A DNA stretch of 64,000 bases from Bartonella florencae (GTDB lineage: Bacteria; Pseudomonadota; Alphaproteobacteria; Rhizobiales; Rhizobiaceae): NCBI RefSeq assembly GCF_000312525.1, contig NZ_HE997454.1, forward strand, positions 49,913 through 113,912, in the 5' to 3' direction. Below, piece by piece: positions 10,153 through 19,715 of this stretch. The position numbers and the translations under genes are program-made. The notes below the pieces were generated by a model. The model did no database searches. It was not told the origin of the DNA and saw only the letters and a list, made by a program, of their open reading frames with translations. Numbering within the stretch: the first letter of the stretch is position 1; every line of letters begins with the position of its first letter.

Positions 10153-11199
10153 TTATTTCAACGTCATCACACGGCCAGCAGAAAAAGCAGAACGCTGCGC
10201 TTGACGCTCCTCTTCAGAAGCAGCAATCAAACCATATTCAGCTAAAGGACTATCTGGACCAATCATTTGATCAGAAAGGAAAAAATCAACATATTCCCGC
10301 AACCCCAGAGTAATACCTAAATGCGCCTTCTTAATATAGAAAAAAAGTGGACGAGAAACTGGATATTGACCACTAGAGATTGTTTCAACAGTTGGCGCAA
10401 CACCATTAATATCTGCAACTTTTAGCTTATCGGCATTATTTTGATAAAAAGATAAACCAAAAAAACCCACTCCTGTTTTATTAGAAGTGAGACGTGCAAA
10501 GGTTTCAGAATAATCGCCATCAATATCAATGGCTTTACCATCCTTACGTACAGCAACACAAGCAGCGTGTATTGCCTTATCATCCATCCCCAAAGATTTC
10601 ATCGTATCCACTGCTCCACTCTCCTTACAGCCTACAATGAGCAATTGTTCTTCAAAAACTTCACGCGTTCCATGTTTTTCTCCAGGGATATAAGCTGCTA
10701 TCGTCGAATTAGGAAAATCACTATTGACTTCGTTCCATTTCGAAACGTTATTGGTCTGCAATTTTCCGTCTCTCACAATCCGAGCAGCAAGAGCCTTATA
10801 AACATCTACTGGTTGCAATTTCCAATCAGGACCATCTATATCTGTTGCAAAAACAATGCCATCATATCCAATGCGTATCTCTTCAACATCTTTTACACCA
10901 GCATCAAAACAAGATTGTAATTCACTAGGCTTCATTGCTCGCGAAGCATTAACAATATCAACGGTGTTCTCTCCAATGCCACGGCAAAATTCTTTAATAC
11001 CAGCTCCTGTTCCACCTGATTCAATAACAGGAACCTTAAAATGAGGATACATTTCCCCAAACGTTTCAGCAACAATCTTTTGGTAAGGTAAAACTGTAGA
11101 TGAACCAGTCATCTGAATTTGACCGCGTGCGTTGCCAATATTAGCAGACAACAGTACCGCAAAAAACAGCCCTACTCCAACTGATAACATCCTGTTCAT
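10153..11199 (-). CDS. pstS: Periplasmic phosphate-binding protein PstS
   Basis: Substrate-binding protein that delivers phosphate to PstCA. A Sec signal peptide covers about residues 1-25, ending near NARG. The mature start has the phosphate-loop motif MTGSSTVLPY, and a second binding segment GGTGAGIKEFCRG follows near residue 65. The length of 348 residues fits the PstS family of alphaproteobacteria, which is longer than classic phosphate-binding protein in the central domain. As the first gene of the pst cluster it should carry the main promoter. Confidence 0.95.
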   Translation of the reverse strand: MNRMLSVGVGLFFAVLLSANIGNARGQIQMTGSSTVLPYQKIVAETFGEMYPHFKVPVIESGGTGAGIKEFCRGIGENTVDIVNASRAMKPSELQSCFDAGVKDVEEIRIGYDGIVFATDIDGPDWKLQPVDVYKALAARIVRDGKLQTNNVSKWNEVNSDFPNSTIAAYIPGEKHGTREVFEEQLLIVGCKESGAVDTMKSLGMDDKAIHAACVAVRKDGKAIDIDGDYSETFARLTSNKTGVGFFGLSFYQNNADKLKVADINGVAPTVETISSGQYPVSRPLFFYIKKAHLGITLGLREYVDFFLSDQMIGPDSPLAEYGLIAASEEERQAQRSAFSAGRVMTLK

Positions 11200-11251
11200 C
11201 TATAAACTCCCTAAAACCTAAACCAAGAACTATTATTCGTATAGCACAATA

Positions 11252-11279
11252 ATTCTAGTTCACATTTGCAGCATAACAA
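11252..11279 (-). promoter_or_regulatory. Candidate sigma-70-type promoter of pstSCAB-phoU
   Basis: Read on the minus strand, TTGTTA (11274-11279) and TAGAAT (11252-11257) are separated by 16 bases, and the second box lies 52 bases before the pstS ATG. A Pho box (tandem CTGTCAT-like repeats) would be expected if PhoB controls the operon, but I do not find a convincing one here. This is pattern-based only. Confidence 0.35.
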
Positions 11280-11346
11280 ATATAAAAAAGCAACATTGTT
11301 CATTTTTTCTAACAAAATCATTTTTGGATTCTTTGTTCAAATAAAT

Positions 11347-12285
11347 TTAATTTGAACGTTTAAACTCAACAACATCCCAAAAAAGATGAGCAATATCTGT
11401 ACCGCAGAAGCGTTTAATTTCACGAATTCCAGTAGGGGATGTTACATTAATTTCTGTTATATAATCTCCAATCACATCAATTCCCACGAAAAGAAGTCCG
11501 CGTTCTTTTAAAGTCGAACTAATACGTTCGCAAATTTCATAATCACGTTTTGTTAATTCAACATTTTCTGCGCGACCTCCAGCATGCATGTTAGAACGAA
11601 CATCCGTTTCTGCAGCAATCCGATTAATCGCTCCCACAGGCGTACCATCAAGCAAAATAATTCGTTTATCCCCTTTTCGCACTGCTTCTAAATAGCGCTG
11701 GACGATAAAAGGTTCGCGATAAGTTTGTCCAAACATTTCTAAGAGTGATGCTAAATTACGATCATTCTGTTTCAAATAGAAAACACCAGCACCTCCATTG
11801 CCATAAAGTGGTTTCACAATAATATCACCAAATGTGTCTCTAAAAGCCTTGATTTCTTCAATGTCTTTGGTCACTAAAGTCTCTGGCATCAAATCAGGAA
11901 ATTCTGTTACAAAAATTTTTTCTGGACTATTGCGCACCCATGCTGGATCATTCACAACAAGAGTCTGAGGATGAATACGTTCTAACAAGTGTGTTGTGGT
12001 AATATAATTGAGATCAAAGGGAGGATCTTGGCGTAAAAGAATCACATCCATATCTATCAATTGCGTACGGAAAGGCGTGCCTAATTGATAATGGTTTTCT
12101 TCTTTATCATATACCGTTAATGATTCTAGCCATGCAACCACACAACCATCACGCATAGATAAACGATCCGGTGTATAATGAAAAAGAGAGTGTCCACGTT
12201 CTTGCGCTGCTAAAGCAAGTGCAAATGTCGTATCCCCTTGAATCTGAATGGTTGAAATATGATCCATCTGAATGGCAATTTTCAT
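11347..12285 (-). CDS. gshB: Glutathione synthetase
   Basis: ATP-grasp ligase joining gamma-glutamylcysteine and glycine in the second step of glutathione synthesis. The N-terminal domain begins [10 protein letters not shown]; the ATP-grasp region covers about residues 120-310, including [12 protein letters not shown] and the [12 protein letters not shown] segment that provides metal ligands. I chose the Met at 12285 because AGGGAGG stands eight bases upstream. The open frame extends 15 codons further but without a good ribosome site. The 312 residues match E. coli GshB (about 315). It is divergent from the ThiF-like gene. Confidence 0.95.
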   Translation of the reverse strand: MKIAIQMDHISTIQIQGDTTFALALAAQERGHSLFHYTPDRLSMRDGCVVAWLESLTVYDKEENHYQLGTPFRTQLIDMDVILLRQDPPFDLNYITTTHLLERIHPQTLVVNDPAWVRNSPEKIFVTEFPDLMPETLVTKDIEEIKAFRDTFGDIIVKPLYGNGGAGVFYLKQNDRNLASLLEMFGQTYREPFIVQRYLEAVRKGDKRIILLDGTPVGAINRIAAETDVRSNMHAGGRAENVELTKRDYEICERISSTLKERGLLFVGIDVIGDYITEINVTSPTGIREIKRFCGTDIAHLFWDVVEFKRSN

Positions 12286-12371
12286 GAATAAAACCTCCCT
12301 ATAGTAAAAGCGGACTGGCCTATGCGCCATAAACTCAGTAAATAATAAAAAACTATGACAAGAGAAAACCT

Positions 12372-13148
12372 ATGAGACAAGATGCTGATACAAAATTAAG
12401 CAGTGAAGAAATTGAACGCTATGCACGTCACATCATTTTGCCTGAGATTGGTGGAGCGGGACAACAAAAGCTTAAAGCTGCCCGTGTTCTTGTTGTTGGC
12501 GCTGGTGGACTTGGTGCTCCTATCTTAACTTATTTAGCTGCCGCAGGTGTTGGTACCCTTGGAATTGTTGATGATGATATCGTTTCGCTTTCCAATTTAC
12601 AACGCCAAGTTATTCACAAAACCAGCACAATTCATCACTGCAAAACAGATAGCGCTACAGCTTTTATAAAAGGCATAAACCCCCATGTTATAGTTGAAAA
12701 ACATAACATACGTTTGGATAAAAGTAATGCGGATAGACTCCTCAACGCCTACCACATCATTGTTGATGGATGCGATAATTTTACCACACGTTATTTGCTT
12801 GCCGATCATGCCGCTCAGTGCAAAAAACCTTTAATAAGTGGCGCTGTAGAACGTTTTAGTGGTTCATTAACAGTGCTTATGCCTTATAAAGACAATAATC
12901 CTCACTATCGCGACCTCTTTCCTAATCCGCCAGCTCCTAGCACGCTCCCAACATGTGCTGAAACTGGAATCATTGGTGTTTTACCTGGCGTTATTGGAAC
13001 ACTTCAAGCCATGGAAGCCATTAAACTGATTACAAATATTGGTGAACCGTTAGTGGGGAAAATCCTTCTCTATAACGGATTATCTGCACAGTTTAATATT
13101 ATTACTTATAAACGTTCAGTTTCCAGTGTAAATATAGAAGCTACTTAA
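12372..13148 (+). CDS. E1-like adenylyltransferase, ThiF/MoeB/HesA family
   Basis: Predicted activating enzyme that adenylates the C-terminus of a small sulphur-carrier protein (ThiS or MoaD type). The opening RYARHIILPEIGG, the nucleotide loop VVGAGGLGAP and the SNLQRQVIH segment with the key Arg are family hallmarks. PTCAETG carries the candidate catalytic cysteine region. The zinc-binding CxxC pairs of classic MoeB are missing: the first position reads HYRDLFP, and no cysteine pair is seen near the C-terminus. The 258 residues are full length. Whether it serves thiamine, molybdopterin or another pathway is unresolved. It lies next to the decayed mcc island, but it is intact and on the opposite strand. 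Confidence 0.85.
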   Translation: MRQDADTKLSSEEIERYARHIILPEIGGAGQQKLKAARVLVVGAGGLGAPILTYLAAAGVGTLGIVDDDIVSLSNLQRQVIHKTSTIHHCKTDSATAFIKGINPHVIVEKHNIRLDKSNADRLLNAYHIIVDGCDNFTTRYLLADHAAQCKKPLISGAVERFSGSLTVLMPYKDNNPHYRDLFPNPPAPSTLPTCAETGIIGVLPGVIGTLQAMEAIKLITNIGEPLVGKILLYNGLSAQFNIITYKRSVSSVNIEAT

Positions 13149-13369
13149 GAGTTTTGGAAAAAGATGATGATGCTCATCTCTGCAAACCTACAGCATTCTC
13201 TCGAGATACACTGAAATCAGAAAAAACTGTTAGCAGAGAAAACTCTTCTTTTATAAGAAATTGTCAATATAATTTAAGATCATGGCCTATAAGTGTTTAG
13301 ATTCTCATGCAAAGGCTGCAGACATCAAGCTTTACATGTAGGAATTTAGCGGAGAAGAAAAAATACGAC
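13149..13369. other. Degraded intergenic sequence at the edge of the mcc island
   Basis: No coding frame with a family signature is seen between the ThiF-like gene and the YejF remnant. It probably belongs to the decayed island that continues to about 17.0 kb. Confidence 0.3.
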
Positions 13370-13860
13370 AGCAGCACCATATTCAAATATTTCTTCCTTG
13401 CACATAATAATCACTTCATGTGAAATTGCTTTAACAACTTTCAAATCATGACTAATAAACAAATAACACGAATGATATTTTTTTTGTAAACGACACAAAA
13501 AATTAATAATTTATGCCTGTACACTTACATCAAAAGAAGAGGTTGGTTCATCAAACACCATAAAGCGCGGCTTAAAAATGATTGCACCTGCCCCAAGAGC
13601 AATTCGTTGTCTCTGTACACCAGAAAACTCATGGGGATAAAATGATGGAGAAAAAAGAGCTATCAGCCCATGTAAAGCTTTAATATATCAATGATTTTAT
13701 CTTTTTCATAATCCTCATGACTTCTGATAAAATTCTTTCTTCTCCACGCCCGAATAAAAACAAAGTTGCAGTTTTTCAAAGAAATCTTAAAAACTGTGTT
13801 TGATGCAATAAACCAGATTTAGCAGTAAAAAATTCTGTATGATTTCAATGCACTTAATTC
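13370..13860 (-). pseudogene. Remnant of a YejF-like peptide/microcin C ABC ATPase
   Basis: On the minus strand, translation around 13520-13650 gives [16 protein letters not shown], then [18 protein letters not shown] and a stop just after VQA. The same frame continues after the stop as YLFISHDLKVVKAISHEV down to about 13400. These are the ABC signature, Walker B/D-loop and switch-His regions of the second ATPase domain of YejF, the dipeptide-type transporter ATPase. The signature Gly-Gly is Gly-Val, one frame stop is visible, and the Walker A half is not recoverable. The limits are approximate. YejABEF is the known importer of microcin C in E. coli, which fits the neighbours mccB and mccC. 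Confidence 0.75.
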
Positions 13861-13984
13861 AGTAATTTATAAGATAGAAAAGTTTTCTGGACGCAGATTG
13901 TCTTAACTTTATTAGTAAAACAAATCCTGCTCATTTTCCTGCTCTATAAAACTTCAAAAACAATCACTTTATCAAATATATTTG

Positions 13985-15132
13985 TTATATAGTTTTTTTC
14001 AAAATAGCTTTACTAGAAAGTGATATCCATCTGATGGTGACCAAGCCACACATGAAAAAAGTTAAATTTGGTAGTACAAGGTAGTATGACGGTGAAACTT
14101 TTGCAGGCAAAAAAGAAATAATGCTTAACACCGAAATCGAAAATATTCTTCCACTGAAAGATACAGCACCAATAATACCAGAAATATGCCCAGTTTGTTT
14201 TTGGGTAAGCTTTGAAAAAAAAGAGGCTTTGCTCCTATCGGTACAGTGCAAATAAATCCATGAATTAAAGAAAATGCGATAACTGAAGCTGCAATTTGAT
14301 TGCTATGGATAAAAAATAAAAGCCAATATACATCAAGGTAGAAAATAATGAAAAACACTTTATAGATTTCTTATATTGTTTATCAAATGCGTGATATTTA
14401 GACATAAGTGAATTGGAAAAATATTGAACAGAGAAGGCTCCTAATATGACAGAACATGAGTACCAGCACCTGCGGAACTGTTGGGGTGGCTAATCTTCCA
14501 CCAGAGAGTATTATTGGCTGCCAGAAGTGATAAATAACTTGAATGCCAGCGCTGAAAAGGCACATCAGCAAAATAAACCATGCTCCACCCACCGTGTTTT
14601 TAAATACCCAAAGCGTTTTCTTAGCATTTTGCAGAATATTTTTTGTTTTTGGTCCTTCCCTCACAGATGTTTTTTCTTCAGGAACAATAAGAAATATAAA
14701 GAAAATTACTCCCATCATGATGCCTGAGATAATATATCGTTCCAATCTCTACGATACCACTGATCATGCTAACGATAATGTGAAACGCGATCTTGTTTAT
14801 TACATAGAGAACGATAAAGTCATTCGCCAATAGCGCTGGCAATGAAGCAAGTTCCTGCTCCATAGAGAATTTGTGCAATGATAAGTGCTTTCATATTGAG
14901 AGCTTACAGACATAGAAAATAAAATGATCCTGTCATAAAAACTCCGACCGTGACTGAATATTTGCACCGATATATATCAGCTAAAACAGTACAGAGAAAA
15001 TCAAAGAGCAAAACAGTTACCTAAAAAGCAACTTGAGGCATAGCGCATTGAGATAAGGTAAGCCGCATAGACATTAGAAAAACCCGCGTGATAAAACCCG
15101 TAGATTACAGCAAGTATTTTGGATCTGTTTAT
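13985..15132 (-). pseudogene. mccC: Broken MFS exporter in the mccC position
   Basis: A major-facilitator transporter can be pieced together over about 380 codons but is split among several frames. Pieces include ILAVIYGFYHAGFSNVYAA at the N-terminus (from about 15120), GTCFIASAIGE and LYRSLCNKQDRVSHYR (about 14850-14780), GIMMGVIFFIFLIVPEE (about 14725), a central charged loop, and later helices down to about 13990. The first codon of the family-like start (15130-15132) is ATA rather than ATG. The length is close to the roughly 400-residue MccC exporter, and it directly follows the mccB remnant in the same direction, as in mcc operons. MFS membership is clear; the MccC name rests on context. 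Confidence 0.72.
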
Positions 15133-15166
15133 GATTTTGTTCCGCAAACTTTGCAATGAGCTTTTT

Positions 15167-16172
15167 TTAAGAACGTTCTTCTGTGAGAAGTTTTCTGCTC
15201 CATATTCTCACACGATGATCAGTGAAAAGTAAAGTGCCATAACCACCCCAAAATTTAAGGACATCATTAGCACAAACAGAAGCTGAAAGAGCATTCACAG
15301 GAAGAAATTCGCAACTTTGAAGTTATTATGAATAGCAGTGTAAGCCTTATATATTAAAGGGTCGCGTTTTGGGGGAGGAAGATTTTCTATCGATGAACGG
15401 TATATATAGCAACTAGTTTTTTCTAGTGTGTAAAAAGATCCAAACGCAGATATATCATTAATATATCCAGAATTTATATAAGCTTGTTGATTTTTTACAT
15501 ACTATTCGTTTATCCATGGCACCAGCTAACCAAATGTATCAGCAGAAATAATCCACAAATCAGCTCTGGGCAATTTGTTGATATCCGTTTTGGTCATGAT
15601 TGACATCTTGAGCTCAGTAACTTCACTCTCACTGTTTCTCCCTAATCATTCACGCCGAAGAACGATCGTCTTAGAAAGTCTAACATCTTGTTCAGTAAAA
15701 AAATTTGTCTGGTAAGATTAGTTATTTCAATCACATCATTGTCGACAAGAATAATTTCTCCATACCAGAAGTAACAAGTGTTGCTGATACATGATTACCA
15801 ATCCCACCACACCCTAAAATGACCACTACTTTTCGTGAAAGAGTATGTTGAAAAGACTCTAGATTCTTACAGTAACTTTGATAATGGAAATGATTTCTGG
15901 AATACCGATTATTAAAAATTTTATTCGATATCTCAGCAAAAACAAAAAAGTAAAATGCACGGTTAAAGTCTTCTCTTAACATGAGTAACGAGAGCAAACT
16001 GTAAACTTCTTCCACCGTCTTTTTCTCGATCCACTACGCTGTGATAAGTATCAAATTTTCCCAGTTTTTTTTCTCATTGATAACAAACTGCTTTGATTCT
16101 ACACCCCAAATTGTATCCTTTTTCACGAACAACAACAGGTGTGTATTTTCCTAAAATGTATTGTTTTTCCAT
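15167..16172 (-). pseudogene. mccB: Broken MccB-like microcin C adenylyltransferase
   Basis: Translated across frameshifts, this follows MccB of microcin C7 from end to end. It begins MEKQYILGKYTPVVV at the ATG at 16172 (GGGGGAGAGG just upstream). Next come NNRYSRNHFHYQSY, the nucleotide loop VVVILGCGGIGNHVS (about 15800), DNDVIEITNLTRQIF in a shifted frame, then LWIISADTFG, VPWINE, YINSGYINDISAFGSFY and a C-terminal SASVCANDVLKFWGGYG. The recalled E. coli protein has NNRYSRNFLHYQSY, ILGCGGIGNHVSVIL and DNDQIENTNLTRQ at matching points. The zinc CxxC appears as CYIY, and several stops and frameshifts are present. In the intact enzyme this protein converts the MccA C-terminal Asn to an AMP phosphoramidate. 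The approximate length of 335 codons is near the family's 350. Confidence 0.85.
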
Positions 16173-16253
16173 AGCCTCTCCCCCACAAACATTCACTTAT
16201 AAAAACCCTTTTTCCTAAAAAGTAGTTTCAGGGAAAAGAGCTCTTCTTATTTA

Positions 16254-16277
16254 TTAATTACAAAAAATATGATCTAT
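16254..16277 (-). pseudogene. mccA: Candidate decayed mccA heptapeptide gene
   Basis: Upstream of mccB, the minus strand reads ATA-GAT-CAT-ATT-TTT-TGT-AAT-TAA, preceded four bases earlier by the purine-rich AAGGGAAGG. If the ATA was once ATG, the product is a heptapeptide Met-Asp-His-Ile-Phe-Cys-Asn. Microcin C precursors are typically seven residues and must end in Asn, so length, terminal residue and position just before mccB all agree. Between it and mccB are AAGAGCTCTT and a CCC...GGG-T5 element, reminiscent of the hairpin that separates mccA from mccB. A short frame is easily found by chance, so this stays tentative. An alternative small frame with AAGGAG lies at 16351-16413 but does not end in Asn. 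Confidence 0.4.
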
Positions 16278-17078
16278 GATACCTTCCCTTAATTTCTATG
16301 CTTTTATTATCCGCTACTAATGCGATGGAGGAGAAAGATAAATCAGAACTTCATTTCAGAACATCATTATTATCAATACACGTTAATATGAATATCCTTA
16401 TCAAAATACTCATAGAGCTCCTTAGAAAACAGAAAACACCCCATACATATTAGAACTCTCTTTTGCATTCCAAAGATAGGTGAATCTTTTTCTTATTACT
16501 TTTTTTATTTTCTATGACACTTAGTGGGTTCGCTTCAAAAAAAAATCACATCATGTACACCAAAACATTCACTCACTATCTTTCTCTTTGATATGGAGAT
16601 GATATCAATTTTATTTTTTAAGCGTAGCTCTAAATAGAGCTTTGCCTGATACTTGTATTTTCCAACTTGAATCAGATTATTTTGATTTAACCCACTCTAA
16701 GCATGTTTTGTCTCATTAAAAACAATAGATAAAAGAAATGCTGACGGAAGCTTTATCATGCACATTTTTTAAGTGGCTATCGAATTCAACACATCCGCCC
16801 CCTACCTTTTTACTGAATAAATTTTTACTGTTGAGAATGAAAAACTGCCAATTAAACAAAGCTTTAAAATGCTCTTTGTAATAAAAGAATTACGGTATTC
16901 TCATGATAAACCGACCAGTTAAGGATAAGTACCTACACACTTTTGTATTATTTAGTGAATTGAATTATGCAATAAGGTAGATTGATGAGTAGATTAGAAA
17001 CAGATTGAAACCCAAATTACAAATAAAAATCTCAAAACCAATCACATCTCTTTCTCAAGAAAACATCTATGGTATAAT
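16278..17078. other. Decayed stretch upstream of the mcc remnant
   Basis: About 800 bases with frequent stops in all frames. A 20-codon minus-strand frame at 16351-16413 starts with ATG four bases after AAGGAG and could be a leader or chance. A short hairpin AGCTCT-AAAT-AGAGCT lies at 16626-16641. I recognise no family in the rest. Confidence 0.3.
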
Positions 17079-17639
17079 TTAGTTTGGTTCGCCTTCTTTA
17101 TTATCTATTAGCAAAGGAACAGGATGATCAGACAAACTGCGTAAATAAAGCAAAAGATCGGCACGATCTTGATCATTTTTTATCCCACGAAAAGACATAA
17201 TAGTCCCAGGAAATGTTTTCTGCGGTGATTGTAAATAACGATCTAACGTTATAAAATCCCATTTTTGATCAGAATTTGCACGCAAAACCCGTGAATAAGC
17301 AAAGTCTGGCGCCGATGCTAAAGAACGGTTCACTATATCCCAAAGTACTGGACCAACACGGCTAGATTCATTGCGTCCAGAGGTATGGCATATGGCACAT
17401 TGGCGGAAGATTTTACGCCCATTTTCAAGATTGCCTTGTTGAAGACGATCGTTTAAGGACAAAGAATTATTAAATACCTTCTGTTTTTCCTTGAACGCAT
17501 CATTTCTTGTAACTGTATAAGGCTTTTGAACCGATGGAGAATGATCATAGACTATATCGCTGAGTGTAGAAATTCCCACCACAATCACCAACACACATAC
17601 ACAAGAAAAAGCAAAATAGACAACTGTCGAGCGTTTCAT
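17079..17639 (-). CDS. Membrane-anchored class I cytochrome c
   Basis: Electron carrier held in the inner membrane by an N-terminal helix (about residues 6-30), with the haem domain in the periplasm. The haem site is CAICH (Cys81, Cys84, His85), and the axial Met is Met148 in the MSFRGIK segment. The 186 residues match the CycM/cytochrome c552-type proteins of alphaproteobacteria, which pass electrons from the bc1 complex to terminal oxidase. It is a single gene, divergent from kdsB. The exact redox partner is inferred from the family. Confidence 0.88.
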   Translation of the reverse strand: MKRSTVVYFAFSCVCVLVIVVGISTLSDIVYDHSPSVQKPYTVTRNDAFKEKQKVFNNSLSLNDRLQQGNLENGRKIFRQCAICHTSGRNESSRVGPVLWDIVNRSLASAPDFAYSRVLRANSDQKWDFITLDRYLQSPQKTFPGTIMSFRGIKNDQDRADLLLYLRSLSDHPVPLLIDNKEGEPN

Positions 17640-17746
17640 AAAAATTTAAACGTTTATTATCTTTTCATTACTACTTTTAGTTTAAGCTTTTTCTTTATGA
17701 CATACAACATGATAAATGCTTTACAGACGGCATTTGGAATTTTGCC

Positions 17747-18478
17747 ATGACACTTGAACCGATTATTCTGATTCCCGCTCGTATGAATTCAACGCGTCTG
17801 CCTCAAAAAGCTCTTGCTGAAATTGCTGGAAAGCCGATGATTGTTCATGTTGCTGAACAAGCAAAAAAAACTGCAATAGGACGTATTCTTGTGGCAACAG
17901 ATCATCATGAAATTGCCAAAGCTGTTACAACTTATGGGCATGAGTGTATCATAACATATGGTGACCATAAATCTGGCTCTGATCGCATTTATGAAGCTTT
18001 AACGCGTATTGATCCTGAACAACGCTACAATGCCATTTTGAATGTACAAGGTGATCTGCCAACAATAACACCTCATGAAATTATTAGTGCTTTACGCCCT
18101 TTGGAAAATAGCTTGACTGATATTGCAACTTTGGGTGCAAAAATTAGTGACAAAAACGAAAAGAGAAATCCCAATGTCGTCAAAATTATCGGTACACCAC
18201 TTTCTCAAAATCGCCTTCGTGCTCTTTATTTTACCCGCACAACAGCGCCCTATGGAGATGGCCCCCTTTATCATCATATTGGGATATATGCCTATCGACG
18301 CAAAGCCTTAGAGCAATTTGTAGCGCTTAAACCTTCTCCCCTCGAACAACGTGAAAAACTTGAACAATTACGTGCATTAGAACATAATATGCGTATCGAT
18401 GTAGAGATAATCAATACAATTCCCTTAGGAGTGGATACACAACGTGACCTTGAGAGAGTACGCAAGATTTTAGCATGA
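17747..18478 (+). CDS. kdsB: 3-deoxy-manno-octulosonate cytidylyltransferase
   Basis: Activates Kdo with CTP to give CMP-Kdo for lipopolysaccharide inner-core synthesis in the cytoplasm. The N-terminal nucleotide-binding motif [15 protein letters not shown] (about residues 8-22) and the later NVQGDLPTI segment (around residue 100) are diagnostic. The 243 residues are full length. Its last codons overlap pheA by four bases (ATGA), so the two are translationally coupled. Confidence 0.96.
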   Translation: MTLEPIILIPARMNSTRLPQKALAEIAGKPMIVHVAEQAKKTAIGRILVATDHHEIAKAVTTYGHECIITYGDHKSGSDRIYEALTRIDPEQRYNAILNVQGDLPTITPHEIISALRPLENSLTDIATLGAKISDKNEKRNPNVVKIIGTPLSQNRLRALYFTRTTAPYGDGPLYHHIGIYAYRRKALEQFVALKPSPLEQREKLEQLRALEHNMRIDVEIINTIPLGVDTQRDLERVRKILA

Positions 18479-19335
18479 AAACACTTAAAAAAACCAATAA
18501 AATCTCTTTTCAAGGAGAATATGGCGCTAATTCCCATATTGCTTGTACTCATATGTTTCCCAATATGGAAGCTGTTCCTTCTGTAACTTTTGAAGAGGCG
18601 CTGAATTTAGTGGAAAGTGGGCAAGCTGATCTTGCTATGATTCCTATTGAAAATACTCTTGCTGGCCGCGTTGCGGATATTCATCATCTTTTACCGCAAT
18701 CATCCCTTTACATTATTGATGAATATTTTTTACCTATTCATTTTCAACTCATGGTTTTACCCGGCGTTAGGCATGAGGAAATTAAAACCGTTCACAGCCA
18801 TACGCATGCCCTCGCACAATGCCGGAAAATTATTCGGAAAAATGGTTGGATTCCTGTTATTTCACCTGATACTGCTGGAGCTGCAAAATTTATTAAAGAA
18901 AATGCTAAACGTTCACAAGCAGCCTTAGCTCCTCTGATTGCAGCAGAGCTCTATAGACTTGATATTCTTGAAAAAAATGTTGAAGATAATCCTCATAACA
19001 TTACGCGTTTTGTCATACTTTCACGTTTTCAAAGGCACGTACCACAACCCCAAAATGGCGAAAAAATCATCACAAGTCTTCTTTTTCGCGTACGTAATGT
19101 GCCTGCTGCTCTTTATAAAGCCATGGGAGGATTTGCCACGAATGGTATTAATATGACAAAATTAGAAAGCTACCAAATTGGTGGAAATTTTAATGCAACA
19201 CAGTTTTTCGTTGATATCGAAGGGCACCCTGAAGACCCCATGATGAAACTTGCCCTCGAAGAGCTGTCTTTTTTTTCTGCTGAACTTCGCATTATTGGCA
19301 TTTATCCAGCTCAAAATGATCGAACACCTGTATGA
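18475..19335 (+). CDS. pheA: Prephenate dehydratase
   Basis: Converts prephenate to phenylpyruvate in phenylalanine biosynthesis. The catalytic PDT domain spans about residues 10-190 and includes the [13 protein letters not shown] segment and the Asn-Ile-Thr-Arg-Phe motif just before position 185. An ACT regulatory domain follows (about 200-280) with the KLESYQIGG element for phenylalanine feedback. It is monofunctional, without a chorismate mutase domain, as in other alphaproteobacteria. It overlaps kdsB by four bases. Confidence 0.95.
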   Translation: MKTLKKTNKISFQGEYGANSHIACTHMFPNMEAVPSVTFEEALNLVESGQADLAMIPIENTLAGRVADIHHLLPQSSLYIIDEYFLPIHFQLMVLPGVRHEEIKTVHSHTHALAQCRKIIRKNGWIPVISPDTAGAAKFIKENAKRSQAALAPLIAAELYRLDILEKNVEDNPHNITRFVILSRFQRHVPQPQNGEKIITSLLFRVRNVPAALYKAMGGFATNGINMTKLESYQIGGNFNATQFFVDIEGHPEDPMMKLALEELSFFSAELRIIGIYPAQNDRTPV

Positions 19336-19715
19336 AGAACAATTAAATTGCGTCATTTTGCATAAATATTCTATAGTGCAATTTGCTTTGAAAAGCTTAT
19401 CCTCTTTTGCCAACGAACTTCATAATAAACACTGAAAAGGAAAATGAGCGATGTCACCTGTAAATGAAATACTTAAATTATCCAAATAATATTTTTCCAT
19501 GAATTACATAATCAAAAAACATATATTGAGAAAAAATTTAAAACAACACAAATGCCAAAACACAATTTTTGGGATTTAAAGCAATGCTCAAAATAATTTT
19601 TATAAAACTGAAAATCGTAGTTATCCCTTCTGCTTTTTGCAATAAAGTTTCATCTTTTATATCGATGAATACCGATTTATGATTAACTGTATTTTTAATA
19701 TATAAGAGAACGATA
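19336..19715. other. Intergenic stretch without recognisable gene
   Basis: AT-rich sequence between pheA and the broken secreted-protein gene. Short frames in both directions lack family marks. The promoter of the downstream gene would lie here. Confidence 0.3.

Noticed and set aside
11200-11346. Pho box upstream of pstS
   Set aside because: I looked for tandem CTGTCAT-like repeats on both strands and found none convincing, so I do not report PhoB control as seen in sequence.
13149-17078. Insertion sequence or prophage as cause of the degraded island
   Set aside because: No transposase, integrase, terminal inverted repeats or tRNA attachment site could be recognised; the recognisable remnants are mccB, an MFS exporter and a YejF-like ATPase.
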